A DNA stretch of 64,000 bases from JANNVK01 sp031430435 (lineage in GTDB: Bacteria > Acidobacteriota > Blastocatellia > Pyrinomonadales > Pyrinomonadaceae). This document shows positions 44,340 through 53,022 of this stretch, piece after piece. The notes below the pieces were generated by a model, which was not told the DNA's origin, ran no database searches, and worked only from the letters and a program-made list of their open reading frames with translations. Made by a program: the position numbers and the translations under genes. Within the stretch, counting starts at the first letter, position 1, and each line of letters begins with the position of its first letter. The stretch lies in contig JANPBM010000041.1 in the NCBI GenBank assembly GCA_031430435.1, forward strand, positions 1 through 64,000, given 5' to 3'.

Positions 44340-45680
44340 ATGTCTTATAAGAGTAAAACAAAAAAAGTATATTTGGAAACATATGGTTGCCAGATGAATG
44401 TATCTGATTCCGAAAGAGTTTCAAGTCTATTAAATACAAAGGGTTACGAATTAACCGCAACCGAGGAAAATGCCGATGTTGTTTTGATAAACACCTGTTC
44501 GGTACGCGAAAAAGCCGAGAATAAACTTTATTCGAGAGTCGGCAGACTCCGCGAAAAGAAAAATAAACCGATTGTCGGCGTAATGGGTTGCGTCGCTCAA
44601 CTCGAAGGCGAAACACTTTTCGAGCGAGCAAACGGCGTAGATTTCGTCGTCGGCACCAGAGCAGTCGGGCGCGTTCACGAGGCAATCGAGAAAGCTTTTG
44701 CCCAAAATATGCCTGTTTTGGACTTGGGCGAACGCGAAGCCGATTATGATTGGACAGTCGGCGAAAAGTCGCGCTATTCACCTTTCGTTGCCTTTGTACC
44801 GATTATCGAAGGTTGCAATAAATTTTGCACATACTGTATCGTCCCGTTTTCACGCGGAAGAGAACGAAGTTTACCTGCTTCGGAAATAATCGGACAGGTT
44901 TTGGAATTAAAATGCCAAGGTGTTAAAGAGATTCACTTAATCGGTCAAAACGTAAACAGTTACAGACCGCAAGTTGAGACAGGACTTGAACTGTTTTCGG
45001 GGGCAACGCCGTTCTCTAGGTTATTAAGAGCCGTTGCCGCAACCGGCATGGAGCGAATAAAGTTCACAACTTCTTTTCCGCGAGATTTCCATCCCGACAT
45101 AGTTAAAGCAATAGAGGAACACAAAAATTTGTGTAATTTCGCCCATTTACCCGTTCAATCGGGGAGCAATAATGTTTTGCGGGCAATGCGTCGCGGACAC
45201 ACGGTTGACGATTACAAAAAAAGAGTTGACATAATCCGCAACTCGCCGCGAAACATCGCTTTGACCACGGATTTAATTGTCGGTTTTCCAAATGAAACGG
45301 CGGAAGATTTTAAAGGAACAATGGACTTATTCCAATACTGTCAATATGATAGCGGTTATATCTACAAGTATTCGGTGAGGTCGGGAACAGTTGCTTCGGA
45401 AATGGTTGACAATGTCTTGCCGGACGAGAAAACAAGACGATTTTTAGAGCTTGAGCAAATTCAAAAATCATTTCAACAGCTAAGTTTACAAAAAGAACTT
45501 AATCAAATACATGAAGTTTTGGTCGAGAATTTAAATACGAGAATCGAAGGTCAATTAACCGGACACACAACTTGCCACCGAGTTGTAAACTTTACGGGTC
45601 AACCCGGTTTGCTTGGGCAAATAGTTAAGGTTAAAATAACAGAAATAAAAAGTAACACCCTGTTTGGCGTTTTACTGTAA
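44340..45680 (+). CDS. miaB: tRNA-2-methylthio-N6-dimethylallyladenosine synthase
   Basis: Radical SAM methylthiotransferase acting on i6A37 of tRNAs. The 446 residues contain the N-terminal UPF0004 domain with three cluster-binding cysteines (YLETYGCQMN, NTCSVREKAENK, GVMGCVAQ), the radical SAM motif EGCNKFCTYCIVPFSRGRER and a C-terminal TRAM domain. ATG 44340 is used; TTG 44331 would add three residues. It begins an operon with the bifunctional nuclease, parA and parB. Confidence 0.95.
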   Translation: MSYKSKTKKVYLETYGCQMNVSDSERVSSLLNTKGYELTATEENADVVLINTCSVREKAENKLYSRVGRLREKKNKPIVGVMGCVAQLEGETLFERANGVDFVVGTRAVGRVHEAIEKAFAQNMPVLDLGEREADYDWTVGEKSRYSPFVAFVPIIEGCNKFCTYCIVPFSRGRERSLPASEIIGQVLELKCQGVKEIHLIGQNVNSYRPQVETGLELFSGATPFSRLLRAVAATGMERIKFTTSFPRDFHPDIVKAIEEHKNLCNFAHLPVQSGSNNVLRAMRRGHTVDDYKKRVDIIRNSPRNIALTTDLIVGFPNETAEDFKGTMDLFQYCQYDSGYIYKYSVRSGTVASEMVDNVLPDEKTRRFLELEQIQKSFQQLSLQKELNQIHEVLVENLNTRIEGQLTGHTTCHRVVNFTGQPGLLGQIVKVKITEIKSNTLFGVLL

Positions 45681-45693
45681 AAAGGAGTTTGCT

Positions 45694-46182
45694 ATGTTGT
45701 CGGAAATTACAGAAGTTAAAGTCGGCGCGTTAATTATGGACCCGAACAGTTCGACCCCGATTATTGTCTTGAAAGGAGTTGACAGTGATGTCATTCTGCC
45801 TATTTGGGTCGGGAACTATGAAGCTAATGCCATCGCTCTGGAGATTGAAAAAATTGCCCCGCAACGTCCGATGACACACGACTTAATCAAAAATATAATC
45901 AGTGAATTGGGTTTAGAAATTAAAAAAGTAGTCATTAACAACCTCAAAGAAAATACGTTTTACGCTCAAATTTATCTTACCGGAGAAAAAGGTCAAACCA
46001 TTTTGCTTGATGCCCGCCCGTCCGATGCAATTGCTTTGGCGTTACGCTTCGATACTTCAATTTATATTGCCAATCACATTTTGGAATTGACAATGGCAGG
46101 CGACACCTTAAATAATTCGGCGCAAACTGAAACTGCCGATATACAAAACACGGCTGAAGACTGGCCGGATATAATACAATGA
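45694..46182 (+). CDS. bifunctional nuclease family protein (DUF151)
   Basis: A 162-residue BFN-domain protein: MDPNSSTPIIVLKGVDSDVI, LPIWVGNYEANAIALEIEKI, PRPMTHDLIKNII-type segment and DARPSDAIALALRFDTSIYI. Members bind or cleave nucleic acid in some organisms; the bacterial role is not firmly known. ATG 45694 is preferred because AAAGGAG lies 9 bases upstream; the reading from 45664 is inside miaB. Its stop overlaps the parA start (ATGA). Confidence 0.88.
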   Translation: MLSEITEVKVGALIMDPNSSTPIIVLKGVDSDVILPIWVGNYEANAIALEIEKIAPQRPMTHDLIKNIISELGLEIKKVVINNLKENTFYAQIYLTGEKGQTILLDARPSDAIALALRFDTSIYIANHILELTMAGDTLNNSAQTETADIQNTAEDWPDIIQ

Positions 46183-46949
46183 AATCTAAAATGATTGTTT
46201 CGATTGCAAACCAAAAAGGCGGAGTCGGTAAAACCACGACTTCCATTAACCTTTCTGCGGGTTTGGCGTTAAACGGAAAAAAAACATTGCTGGTTGACCT
46301 TGATCCGCAGGGAAACAGCTCTATCTCTCTGCTTGATCTGCAACTTATCAAAGGAAGCGCTTACGAGTTTTTGACGGAAACAGACAAAGATTGGAAAGAC
46401 TTTGTTTATCACACGAGTTATGAAAACTTGGACGTTATTCCGGCTAAAATAAATTTGGCTAAACTTGAAGCCAAACTTGTCGGAGATTTCGATTCGATTT
46501 TTCGTTTGAAAGACAGAATCGAACAGCTTATTTCCGAGTACGATGTGGTTGTTTTCGATACGCCGCCGACACTCGGCTTAACCACCGTCAACGCTTTGGT
46601 TGCCTCGACACATGTCTTAATTCCGATTCAATCTTCGTATTTTGCCTTGGAAGGAACAGGCGATTTGCTTGAAACAATCGAAAAAGTGCGCTCGCGTCCG
46701 AATCCCGATTTGCAACTGCTTGGCGTTTTGGTTACTCTTTATGACAAACGAACCGCGTTGTCTAAGGATGTTGAAGCGCACATCCGTAAAGTTTTCGGTG
46801 AAAAGGCTTTTAACACGGCTATCACCAGAAGTGTTCGTCTGGAAGAATCTCCTGCCCATAAAGAGACTATTTTTACATATTCTCCGACATCAAACAGCGC
46901 GAAGGAATATCAACAGCTTTGTGAGGAGGTTTTAGCCCGTGTCAAATAA
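46179..46949 (+). CDS. parA: chromosome partitioning ATPase ParA/Soj
   Basis: A 256-residue ParA with deviant Walker A QKGGVGKTTTSINLSAGLAL, LVDLDPQGNSS and Walker B VVVFDTPPTLGLTTVNAL. It works with ParB to segregate origins. The length and lack of an N-terminal DNA-binding domain fit a chromosomal Soj rather than a type Ia plasmid protein. It overlaps parB by 11 bp. Confidence 0.94.
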   Translation: MKSKMIVSIANQKGGVGKTTTSINLSAGLALNGKKTLLVDLDPQGNSSISLLDLQLIKGSAYEFLTETDKDWKDFVYHTSYENLDVIPAKINLAKLEAKLVGDFDSIFRLKDRIEQLISEYDVVVFDTPPTLGLTTVNALVASTHVLIPIQSSYFALEGTGDLLETIEKVRSRPNPDLQLLGVLVTLYDKRTALSKDVEAHIRKVFGEKAFNTAITRSVRLEESPAHKETIFTYSPTSNSAKEYQQLCEEVLARVK

Positions 46950-47985
46950 AAGAGGTCTGCCGGCAGGAGTCGGATTACGCCACGATGCTCATTACGTCGA
47001 AGAAATTTCAAAAATTACCCGAAGTGTCGGCAGAGTAATCCAAATCGATAAAATTGAACCGAACCCGGCACAACCGCGTTCCGAAATCGGCGATTTGAGC
47101 GAATTAACAAATTCAGTCAAAGAAAAAGGAGTACTTGAGCCGCTTCTGGTCAAACCGACCGGAATTGACAGTTGGATGATTATCGCCGGCGAACGCCGTT
47201 GGCGGGCAGCCAATCTTGCAGGCTTAACCGAAGTTCCTTGTATCGAGATGGATATTGACGAAAAGGGAATTGCCGAAATTGCCTTGATCGAGAATTTGCA
47301 ACGCAAAGATTTAACCGTTTGGGAGGAATCCGACGGACTCGCATCGCTTTCCGCGCGTTTCGGTTACACGCACGAAGAGATTGCCAAAAAAATCGGTAAA
47401 AGCCGAACAACCGTCACGGAATCATTGGCAATCGCCGGCTTACCGAAGGAAATTCGAGATAAATGCCGTGAAAATAAAATTCAGGCAAAGTCAACCTTGC
47501 TTGAAATTTCAAGGCAGTTCGACAAGGATTCAATGTTTGATTTGCTCGGCAGAATTCAATCGAACGGACTGGTTACACGCGAGAAAATCAGACAAGAAGT
47601 CCGTCCGCAAGAAGCAAAATCGGTTGCTAAACCCGCCGTTATAAAAATCGAGCCAAAGGTTGAAACGCCCGCCGTCTCTGTGTTCAGACCGGAGAAACCG
47701 CCCGCATCCGCAGTTGTTTCGACCGCCGCCGGTCCGAGTATTGCCGACCTGCATGAACTCGAAGCCGAACGTGCCAAAAATGAATTGGTCAAATTAGTAA
47801 ATTCGCCGTTGCCGAATGCTTCGACTCGATTATCGGGCGAAACCAAGCAAAGTGTTTTTATTTATGTTCCGACCGGCAACGATTTCAAACTGGAGATTAA
47901 ATTTCAAAGGAAAGATAAGTATAATTTGGATGATGTCATCGATGCCTTGCGCAAGACGCTGGATTATTGGGAACAATCGAGATAA
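46939..47985 (+). CDS. parB: chromosome partitioning protein ParB/Spo0J
   Basis: A 348-residue ParB. The CTPase domain has IEPNPAQPRSEIGDLSELTN, IAGERRWRAANLAGL and IALIENLQRKDLTVWEESDG; the helix-turn-helix follows at YTHEEIAKKIGKSRTTVTES. A long Pro/Ala/Val-rich linker leads to a short C-terminal dimer domain. The start is GTG at 46939, with GAGGAGG upstream. I saw no parS-like 16-mer (TGTTNCACGTGAAACA type) in the window by eye. Confidence 0.94.
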   Translation: MSNKRGLPAGVGLRHDAHYVEEISKITRSVGRVIQIDKIEPNPAQPRSEIGDLSELTNSVKEKGVLEPLLVKPTGIDSWMIIAGERRWRAANLAGLTEVPCIEMDIDEKGIAEIALIENLQRKDLTVWEESDGLASLSARFGYTHEEIAKKIGKSRTTVTESLAIAGLPKEIRDKCRENKIQAKSTLLEISRQFDKDSMFDLLGRIQSNGLVTREKIRQEVRPQEAKSVAKPAVIKIEPKVETPAVSVFRPEKPPASAVVSTAAGPSIADLHELEAERAKNELVKLVNSPLPNASTRLSGETKQSVFIYVPTGNDFKLEIKFQRKDKYNLDDVIDALRKTLDYWEQSR

Positions 47986-48097
47986 GCGCTTGTTTAATCT
48001 CGTTCGACGGCATATTTATAACATAATCTTTATTATCAGACGCAAGCGGTATAAGTAAATCAGCTTCTCCTTCAGCATTGAAAGCCCCACCTTTTGA

Positions 48098-49324
48098 TAG
48101 GGCGAACGCATTAAAAATGTAAGAAAAGGAGAAAATGTGTCAAACTTCAATTTAATTCTGAAATTGAGGTGAGAAAAACGTTGAAACAGTTAAAGGCAAC
48201 GAGTTTATTTGAAAAAGTCGGAGAAATAAAAGACCCGCGAATGGAACGCAAGAAACTTCATTCGTTAAAAGATATTTTGGTGATTGCAGTCTGTGCGACG
48301 ATTTGCGGAGCAGATAATTGGGAAGATATTGCCGAATTCGGCGAATCTAAACAAGAATGGTTTGCTTCATTTTTAGAATTACAGAACGGAATTCCGTCGC
48401 ACGACACTTTTCGGAGAGTCTTTATCTTGTTGGATAATATCGAGTTAAAGACATTATTTGCGGAATGGATCAGCTCTGTCGTCAGTTTGAGCGAAGGAAG
48501 TTTGGTAAATATTGACGGAAAGACTTTGTGCGGCAGCAAAGAACCGTTAAAGAACAAAAAAGCGTTAAATATCGTCAGTGCGTGGGCAGCCGAACAATCG
48601 GTCGTGTTGGGGCAAGTGCGGTGCGAAGAGAAATCGAACGAGATCACGGCGATTCCCGAATTGCTGAAGATTTTGGACGTAAAAGGCTGTATCGTGACGA
48701 TAGACGCGATGGGTTGTCAAACGGAAATCGTCAAAGAAATCGTGGAAAAAGAGGCGGATTATGTGATTGCCTTGAAAGGAAATCAAGGGAATTTGCACCG
48801 CGATATTAAAGATTATCTTGATTGGGGAGAGCGAATCGGGTTCCCGGAAATCAAGTATGATTACAGCGAAACGTTAGAAAAAGGACACGGACGAATCGAA
48901 GAAAGACGATGTTGGGTAACCGAAGAAATTGGTTGGCTGGAAGGCAAAGAAAAGTGGAAAAACTTGAAAAGTATCGTGATGGTGGAAGCGATTCGGGAAG
49001 TAATCGGCGGTAAGAAAACAGTCGAAAGACGATATTTTATCAGCAGTTTAGAGGCAAATGCGGAATTAGCCCTAAAATGTGTGAGAGGACATTGGGCAAT
49101 CGAAAACAACCTGCATTGGTGCTTAGACATTGGATTTAGAGAAGACGCAAATCAAGTTCGGGAAGCAAAATCAGCCGAGAATTTGGCAACTTTGAGGCAC
49201 ATCGGAATAAATCTGTTGAAGCAGGAAAAAAGCTGTAAAAGAGGAATCGAAGGCAAACGCAAGAAAGCAGGGTGGGATGAAAATTACTTGCTTAAAGTTT
49301 TACAATTTTAATGCGTTCGCCCTA
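48098..49324 (+). mobile_element. ISAs1-family insertion sequence
   Basis: A 1227-bp element bounded by perfect 19-bp terminal inverted repeats, TAGGGCGAACGCATTAAAA at 48098-48116 and its complement at 49306-49324, with one transposase gene. The bases immediately outside the two ends (left ...CCTTTTGA, right GGCTAAGT...) do not match, so there is no target-site duplication. This points to an adjacent deletion or recombination between copies after insertion. The right end cuts the HNH gene, whose stop codon TAG is the first three bases of the repeat. Confidence 0.9.
48181..49311 (+). CDS. ISAs1-family transposase
   Basis: A DDE transposase of 376 residues (380 if the GTG at 48169 is used). 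N-terminal HSLKDILVIAVCATICGADN is the DDE_Tnp_1-associated domain typical of the H-repeat/ISAs1 group. Catalytic candidates are Asp in LVNIDGKTLCGS, Asp in CIVTIDAMGCQTEIV and Glu in HWAIENNLHWCLDIGFRED. The TTG start is favoured by GAGGTGAG at 48165-48172. The gene is intact, full length and fills the element, so the copy may be active. Confidence 0.9.
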   Translation: MKQLKATSLFEKVGEIKDPRMERKKLHSLKDILVIAVCATICGADNWEDIAEFGESKQEWFASFLELQNGIPSHDTFRRVFILLDNIELKTLFAEWISSVVSLSEGSLVNIDGKTLCGSKEPLKNKKALNIVSAWAAEQSVVLGQVRCEEKSNEITAIPELLKILDVKGCIVTIDAMGCQTEIVKEIVEKEADYVIALKGNQGNLHRDIKDYLDWGERIGFPEIKYDYSETLEKGHGRIEERRCWVTEEIGWLEGKEKWKNLKSIVMVEAIREVIGGKKTVERRYFISSLEANAELALKCVRGHWAIENNLHWCLDIGFREDANQVREAKSAENLATLRHIGINLLKQEKSCKRGIEGKRKKAGWDENYLLKVLQF

Positions 49325-49594
49325 GGCTAAGTTTAGAGGTTCAAATGTAAAATGACTATATAATGATTTTGGAGTAATATGTTCAATATCAACTTCTTTA
49401 ATATCAAAACCTAATTCGCGTTTGCAATAACAGCATTCATTATCTTGTTGAATTCTTAAGAAATTTCTTATATTGGACTTTATTCCATCAAAAACAGATT
49501 TTTTATCCCAATCAGTGTGTAAAGTGAAATTATTATCAACAATAGCTTGTTCATCATTGTTAATTGTATATGGCGTTGCTATTTTATTAGGCAT
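49322..49594 (-). pseudogene. HNH endonuclease gene truncated by the insertion sequence (PtuB-like)
   Basis: The first 90 residues of an HNH nuclease of the retron/Septu-associated type. It has a zinc-type ECCYC motif (residues 53-57), the HNH core VDIEHITPKS (68-77) and FTFEPLNLA, after which the reading frame runs into the IS end, whose TAG terminates it. The second zinc-binding pair and the rest of the HNH domain are missing, so nuclease activity is very probably lost. The start overlaps the upstream ATPase gene by 8 bp. Base composition is AT-rich, like the ATPase gene and unlike the neighbours. Confidence 0.8.
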
Positions 49595-50993
49595 TGATTT
49601 TTATATTAAGGATAGATTTAATAATCAATTTCAAGGGGTCTTCATTTTTTAACTTTGGCTCCAAAATAGATAATTCGCTTCGTATTTTCTCAAATTTTTC
49701 TCCTTTTTTCTTGTTCTTTGCAACCATTTCTAGTGCTTCGGTAACAATCTTGGACACATAGTAATTTCTAGTCGTAGGCATTTCAAAAACGTTAAGTAAT
49801 ATATCTTCAGCTGACCATCCAAATGTGCTTTCATGTAATAAAGTAGATTCAACTTTTCCATCAATCAGTTTTAATGAAACAACAGAGGAGTTATTTATAG
49901 GAAGATCGGAAACTATAAAATGTGAATGTGATGCAATTATTATGTGGCAGCCCTTAAAGTTTTCAAATATTTTATTCAGTAGTTCTATGTAACGATATTG
50001 CCAACTAGGGTGTAAACTAATTTCAGGTTCGTCAATTAAAACACAGCAATTATCTTCTACAAGTGGAATAAGTGCTATTAGTGTCGTAAGAATATTCGAT
50101 TCACCAGAGCTTGTATTAGTGAAATTAAAAGTTTGATTTCCTTTTTTGTGTAACTTAACTTCAAATCCACGTATCATTTTCAGTTTTCTAAGAATATCCA
50201 ATATTTCATATATTCTAAGATCTTCTTCATAAATTGAATTGTCGTCACTAATCTTACTAATATTACTTGAAGAGAAATCTATTTTTAATTCATATATTCT
50301 TTTTTGTTTAGACCTTAAAGTATTTAAAAAACTACAGACTTCAGGAAATCTATCTTCATAATTTTCTCTCAATTTTTGAAATATGCTACTGGTCAAACTG
50401 TAAGAGTTTGTGCTTTTTTCTATATATTGAATTATGTGCTTTGGTTCTATTAGTTCGTTAAATGAGTTTTTTAATTCTGAGTGAATAATCCGGTATTCTA
50501 AATCTATTTTGGGTAAATAGTTCAGATATTCGAAAACATGTCTGTAGCATTTAGAAACATTCTTATTAGAGTAATTTTCTAATAAAATATCTGTGGCTCT
50601 TCTTATCAAATGATTTGAGGAAGACCCTAAATGCCCCCGTGTTCCCAAATAATTGTATTTTTCCTCACGGTAAGTTATACCACTATCTTTAAAACGAAAC
50701 GATTTATTCATTGGGAATTTATCAGAAAGACTATTAGAAACAGCAATTATTTTACTTGGTTCACTAGTTTTCTCAAACTTTGAAAAGTTAAATAAATCGT
50801 CTCTTGGTAGCATAGTATTTTTACCCAATACCCTTGCGATACTTCCAAGTAATCTGCTTTTTCCAGTTCCATTATTACCAACAATTAAAGTAAAGTGATT
50901 TGACGATTTATCATTCGAGCTATTTATTAGTTCTATTTTATCTGTTTGATATTCGCTACTTTCATATTGAATTTTATTGAGTCTAAATGACAT
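49587..50993 (-). CDS. AAA ATPase of a Septu-like (PtuA-type) defence pair
   Basis: A 468-residue SMC/ABC-type ATPase. Walker A GNNGTGKS is at residues 39-46, an ABC-like signature SSGES at ~295-299, Walker B CVLIDEPEISLHPSWQ at ~317-332 and an H-switch in IIASHSHFIVS at ~352. A mixed helical region separates the halves. Pairing with an HNH nuclease in an overlapping operon matches the Septu PtuA/PtuB layout; similar ATPases occur with retrons. The gene is clearly AT-richer than its surroundings, with A/T-ending codons, which suggests horizontal transfer. The ATPase is intact, but its partner is broken. Confidence 0.78.
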   Translation of the reverse strand: MSFRLNKIQYESSEYQTDKIELINSSNDKSSNHFTLIVGNNGTGKSRLLGSIARVLGKNTMLPRDDLFNFSKFEKTSEPSKIIAVSNSLSDKFPMNKSFRFKDSGITYREEKYNYLGTRGHLGSSSNHLIRRATDILLENYSNKNVSKCYRHVFEYLNYLPKIDLEYRIIHSELKNSFNELIEPKHIIQYIEKSTNSYSLTSSIFQKLRENYEDRFPEVCSFLNTLRSKQKRIYELKIDFSSSNISKISDDNSIYEEDLRIYEILDILRKLKMIRGFEVKLHKKGNQTFNFTNTSSGESNILTTLIALIPLVEDNCCVLIDEPEISLHPSWQYRYIELLNKIFENFKGCHIIIASHSHFIVSDLPINNSSVVSLKLIDGKVESTLLHESTFGWSAEDILLNVFEMPTTRNYYVSKIVTEALEMVAKNKKKGEKFEKIRSELSILEPKLKNEDPLKLIIKSILNIKINA

Positions 50994-51094
50994 ATTATTT
51001 ATATTAAAACATAAGTAAAGACTAAGATGAAGCTTTATATTTCAAAACTCTATTTGAAATGCCATATAAAAATACTCCCCTAAAACCTTTTCGT

Positions 51095-51781
51095 TTATTG
51101 ATTTTCATATTTCTTAATCAACTCATTCGCGGTCGCCGTATTCATCTCTTTCAACCGCTCAATCATCAATTTAACAGTCGCTTCATCAGGCTGCGTAACC
51201 TTTTCTGCTTCCGCAAAATCAAAACCGACGCTTTCAAACAATTTATCCGACCAATCGTTTCGTAAACAATCAATTACCAGATGAATTCTTTCAAAATTGC
51301 TTCGATTTGCAACGCTGTGCGGCAGATGAAAATTCGCGTACCAACATTCGCCGGCAGTCATCGGAATATCGGTTCCGCTGACGCAAAAAGAAACTTCGGA
51401 CTATGTTTTTATCGGAATATGCAGACGAAAAATGCCGTATTCGTAGCCAAGTTGAAAATCGTTATGTTCTTTTACAACGCTGTTCGGGCTTAAACGCAAA
51501 AGTCTGACGGTTTCTTTTGCACATTCAAAACTTTCGATAATTTCTTTGAAATAATTACACTTTTGCAATAACGGCGTATCGAAATAAGTATTTTCCTTGG
51601 CGACAGTAAAAATATCGTCCGATTTACCCGAAGGCGAACGTAACGCGATACTTGTCCACGAACCTTCGTAATCTTGCGAATTGAAATGTTTTTTCCAATT
51701 TTCCGATAAACAAACCTCAAGATCATTCAGAAGCCTCTGTTCATCGAATTGGAAAGGTAATTTGAAAAACGCATTTTTCAT
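51095..51781 (-). pseudogene. aspartyl/asparaginyl beta-hydroxylase-like gene with in-frame amber stop
   Basis: A cupin-type 2-oxoglutarate/iron-dependent hydroxylase of about 228 codons, split by one TAG at 51401-51403. The first part (126 residues) carries RLLRLSPNSVVKEHNDFQLG with the metal-binding His-x-Asp pair, and GIFRLHIPIKT. After the stop the same frame goes on without gap through SFCVSGTDIPMTAGECWYAN and FHLPHSVANRSNFERIHLVI, which has the distal metal His and the arginine for 2-oxoglutarate. No frameshift is needed, so a single base change would restore it. It may be a recent nonsense mutation, readthrough, or a sequencing error. Confidence 0.8.
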
Positions 51782-51787
51782 AATAAA

Positions 51788-52936
51788 TCACACGGCTTGT
51801 CCGCAAGCAAAACCCGAAGACCACGCCCATTGAAAATTATAACCGCCAAGCCAGCCTGTTACGTCAACAACTTCGCCGATGAAAAATAAACCTTTAACTC
51901 GTTTGCTTTCCATTGTTTGCGAAGATAATTCGTTTGTATCAACTCCGCCGATTGTAACTTCGGCTTTGTGATAACCTTCTGTTTCATTGAAATTTACTTG
52001 CCAATTATTTAACTTTTCGGCAATTTGTTCGAGTTCTTTTTTGCTTGTTTGATTGAGCGGATTATGATTTGCAAACAGAGTTTCGGCAACACGATTAGGA
52101 AGAAATTTGCTTAGAAAATTGTCGAGATTCTGCTTGTTGTCGCGGTTGTTTTCAAGCAATTCCACGGCATTTTCGGTCGGCAATAAATTGATTGAAATTG
52201 GTTTATCTTTCTGCCAATAATTTGAAATTTGCAGAATCGCGGGACCCGATAAACCCCTGTGCGTAAACAAAATATTTTCGCGGAACTCACGTTTCCCAAC
52301 CGAAACAATTGAATCAACCGAAACTCCCGCAAGTTTTGTAAGTTGCAGTTTTGTAAAGACTAACGGCACTAATGACGGCTTTGTTTCGACAATTTTCAAA
52401 CGATATTGGCGGGCGATTTTGTAGCCAAAATCCGTTGCTCCGACTTTCGGAAACGAAAGTCCGCCGGTTGCAATGACCAAACTTTCCGCTTCAAAAACGC
52501 CGTTGGTTGTTTCGACAAAAAACGTCTCGCCTTTGGAAACATTTCGCACCGCACAATTTACGCGAATTTCAACTTTCGCCTGCTTGCATTCTTCCAAAAG
52601 CATTTCGATAATTTGCCTTGAACTTTCTTTGCAAAAAAGTTGTCCGAGCGTTTTTTCGTAATACGCAATTTTATGTTTTTTGATTAAATCAACGAAATCG
52701 TTCGGCGTATATCGGGCAAGTGCCGATTTACAAAAATGCGGATTATTTGAAACAAAATTATTCGCGGAAACTCTTTTATTTGTGAAGTTACAGCGTCCGC
52801 CGCCGGAAATTAAAATCTTTCTGCCGACTTCGGAATTATGCTCGATAACCAGCGTTTTGCGTCCGCGTTTGCCCGCTTCAATCGCACAAAAAAGACCTGC
52901 CGCACCGCCGCCGATTATTATTACGTCAAATTTCAT
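51788..52936 (-). CDS. HI0933/YhiN-family flavoprotein
   Basis: A 382-residue FAD-dependent oxidoreductase. It has the N-terminal dinucleotide-binding motif VIIIGGGAAGLFCAIEAGKR, the family motif GRKILISGGGRCNFTN, LVIATGGLSFPKVGATDFGY and the C-terminal GLFFIGEVVDVTGWLGGYNF. The substrate of most family members is unknown; a related enzyme (BaiN) reduces bile-acid intermediates. The gene lies 6 bp after the end of the hydroxylase-like pseudogene in the opposite reading order, so the two are probably co-transcribed. Confidence 0.88.
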   Translation of the reverse strand: MKFDVIIIGGGAAGLFCAIEAGKRGRKTLVIEHNSEVGRKILISGGGRCNFTNKRVSANNFVSNNPHFCKSALARYTPNDFVDLIKKHKIAYYEKTLGQLFCKESSRQIIEMLLEECKQAKVEIRVNCAVRNVSKGETFFVETTNGVFEAESLVIATGGLSFPKVGATDFGYKIARQYRLKIVETKPSLVPLVFTKLQLTKLAGVSVDSIVSVGKREFRENILFTHRGLSGPAILQISNYWQKDKPISINLLPTENAVELLENNRDNKQNLDNFLSKFLPNRVAETLFANHNPLNQTSKKELEQIAEKLNNWQVNFNETEGYHKAEVTIGGVDTNELSSQTMESKRVKGLFFIGEVVDVTGWLGGYNFQWAWSSGFACGQAV

Positions 52937-52944
52937 CTTTTAAC

Positions 52945-53022
52945 AATGGAAAATGGAAAATTGAGAATGGAAAATGATGACAGGAACAAAGATAAATTCT
53001 CAATTCTCAATTCTCAATTAGA
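52945..53022. repeat. two heptamer tandem repeat tracts between dinB and the flavoprotein gene
   Basis: Tract one (52945-52979) reads AATGGAA, AATGGAA, AATTGAG, AATGGAA, AATGATG. Tract two (52995-53022) reads AATTCTC three times then AATTAGA, and covers the last codons and the stop of the DinB gene. The tracts are partly complementary (AATTGAGAAT against ATTCTCAATT), so the region can fold back on itself. Confidence 0.75.

Noticed and set aside
44236..44781. 181-residue minus-strand ORF opposite the miaB start
   Set aside because: Arg- and Leu-rich shadow of miaB with no motif.
46179..47985. parAB as evidence for a plasmid or nearby replication origin
   Set aside because: ParA lacks the plasmid-type N-terminal domain, surrounding genes are core chromosomal, and no parS, DnaA-box cluster or dnaA/gidA genes were seen.
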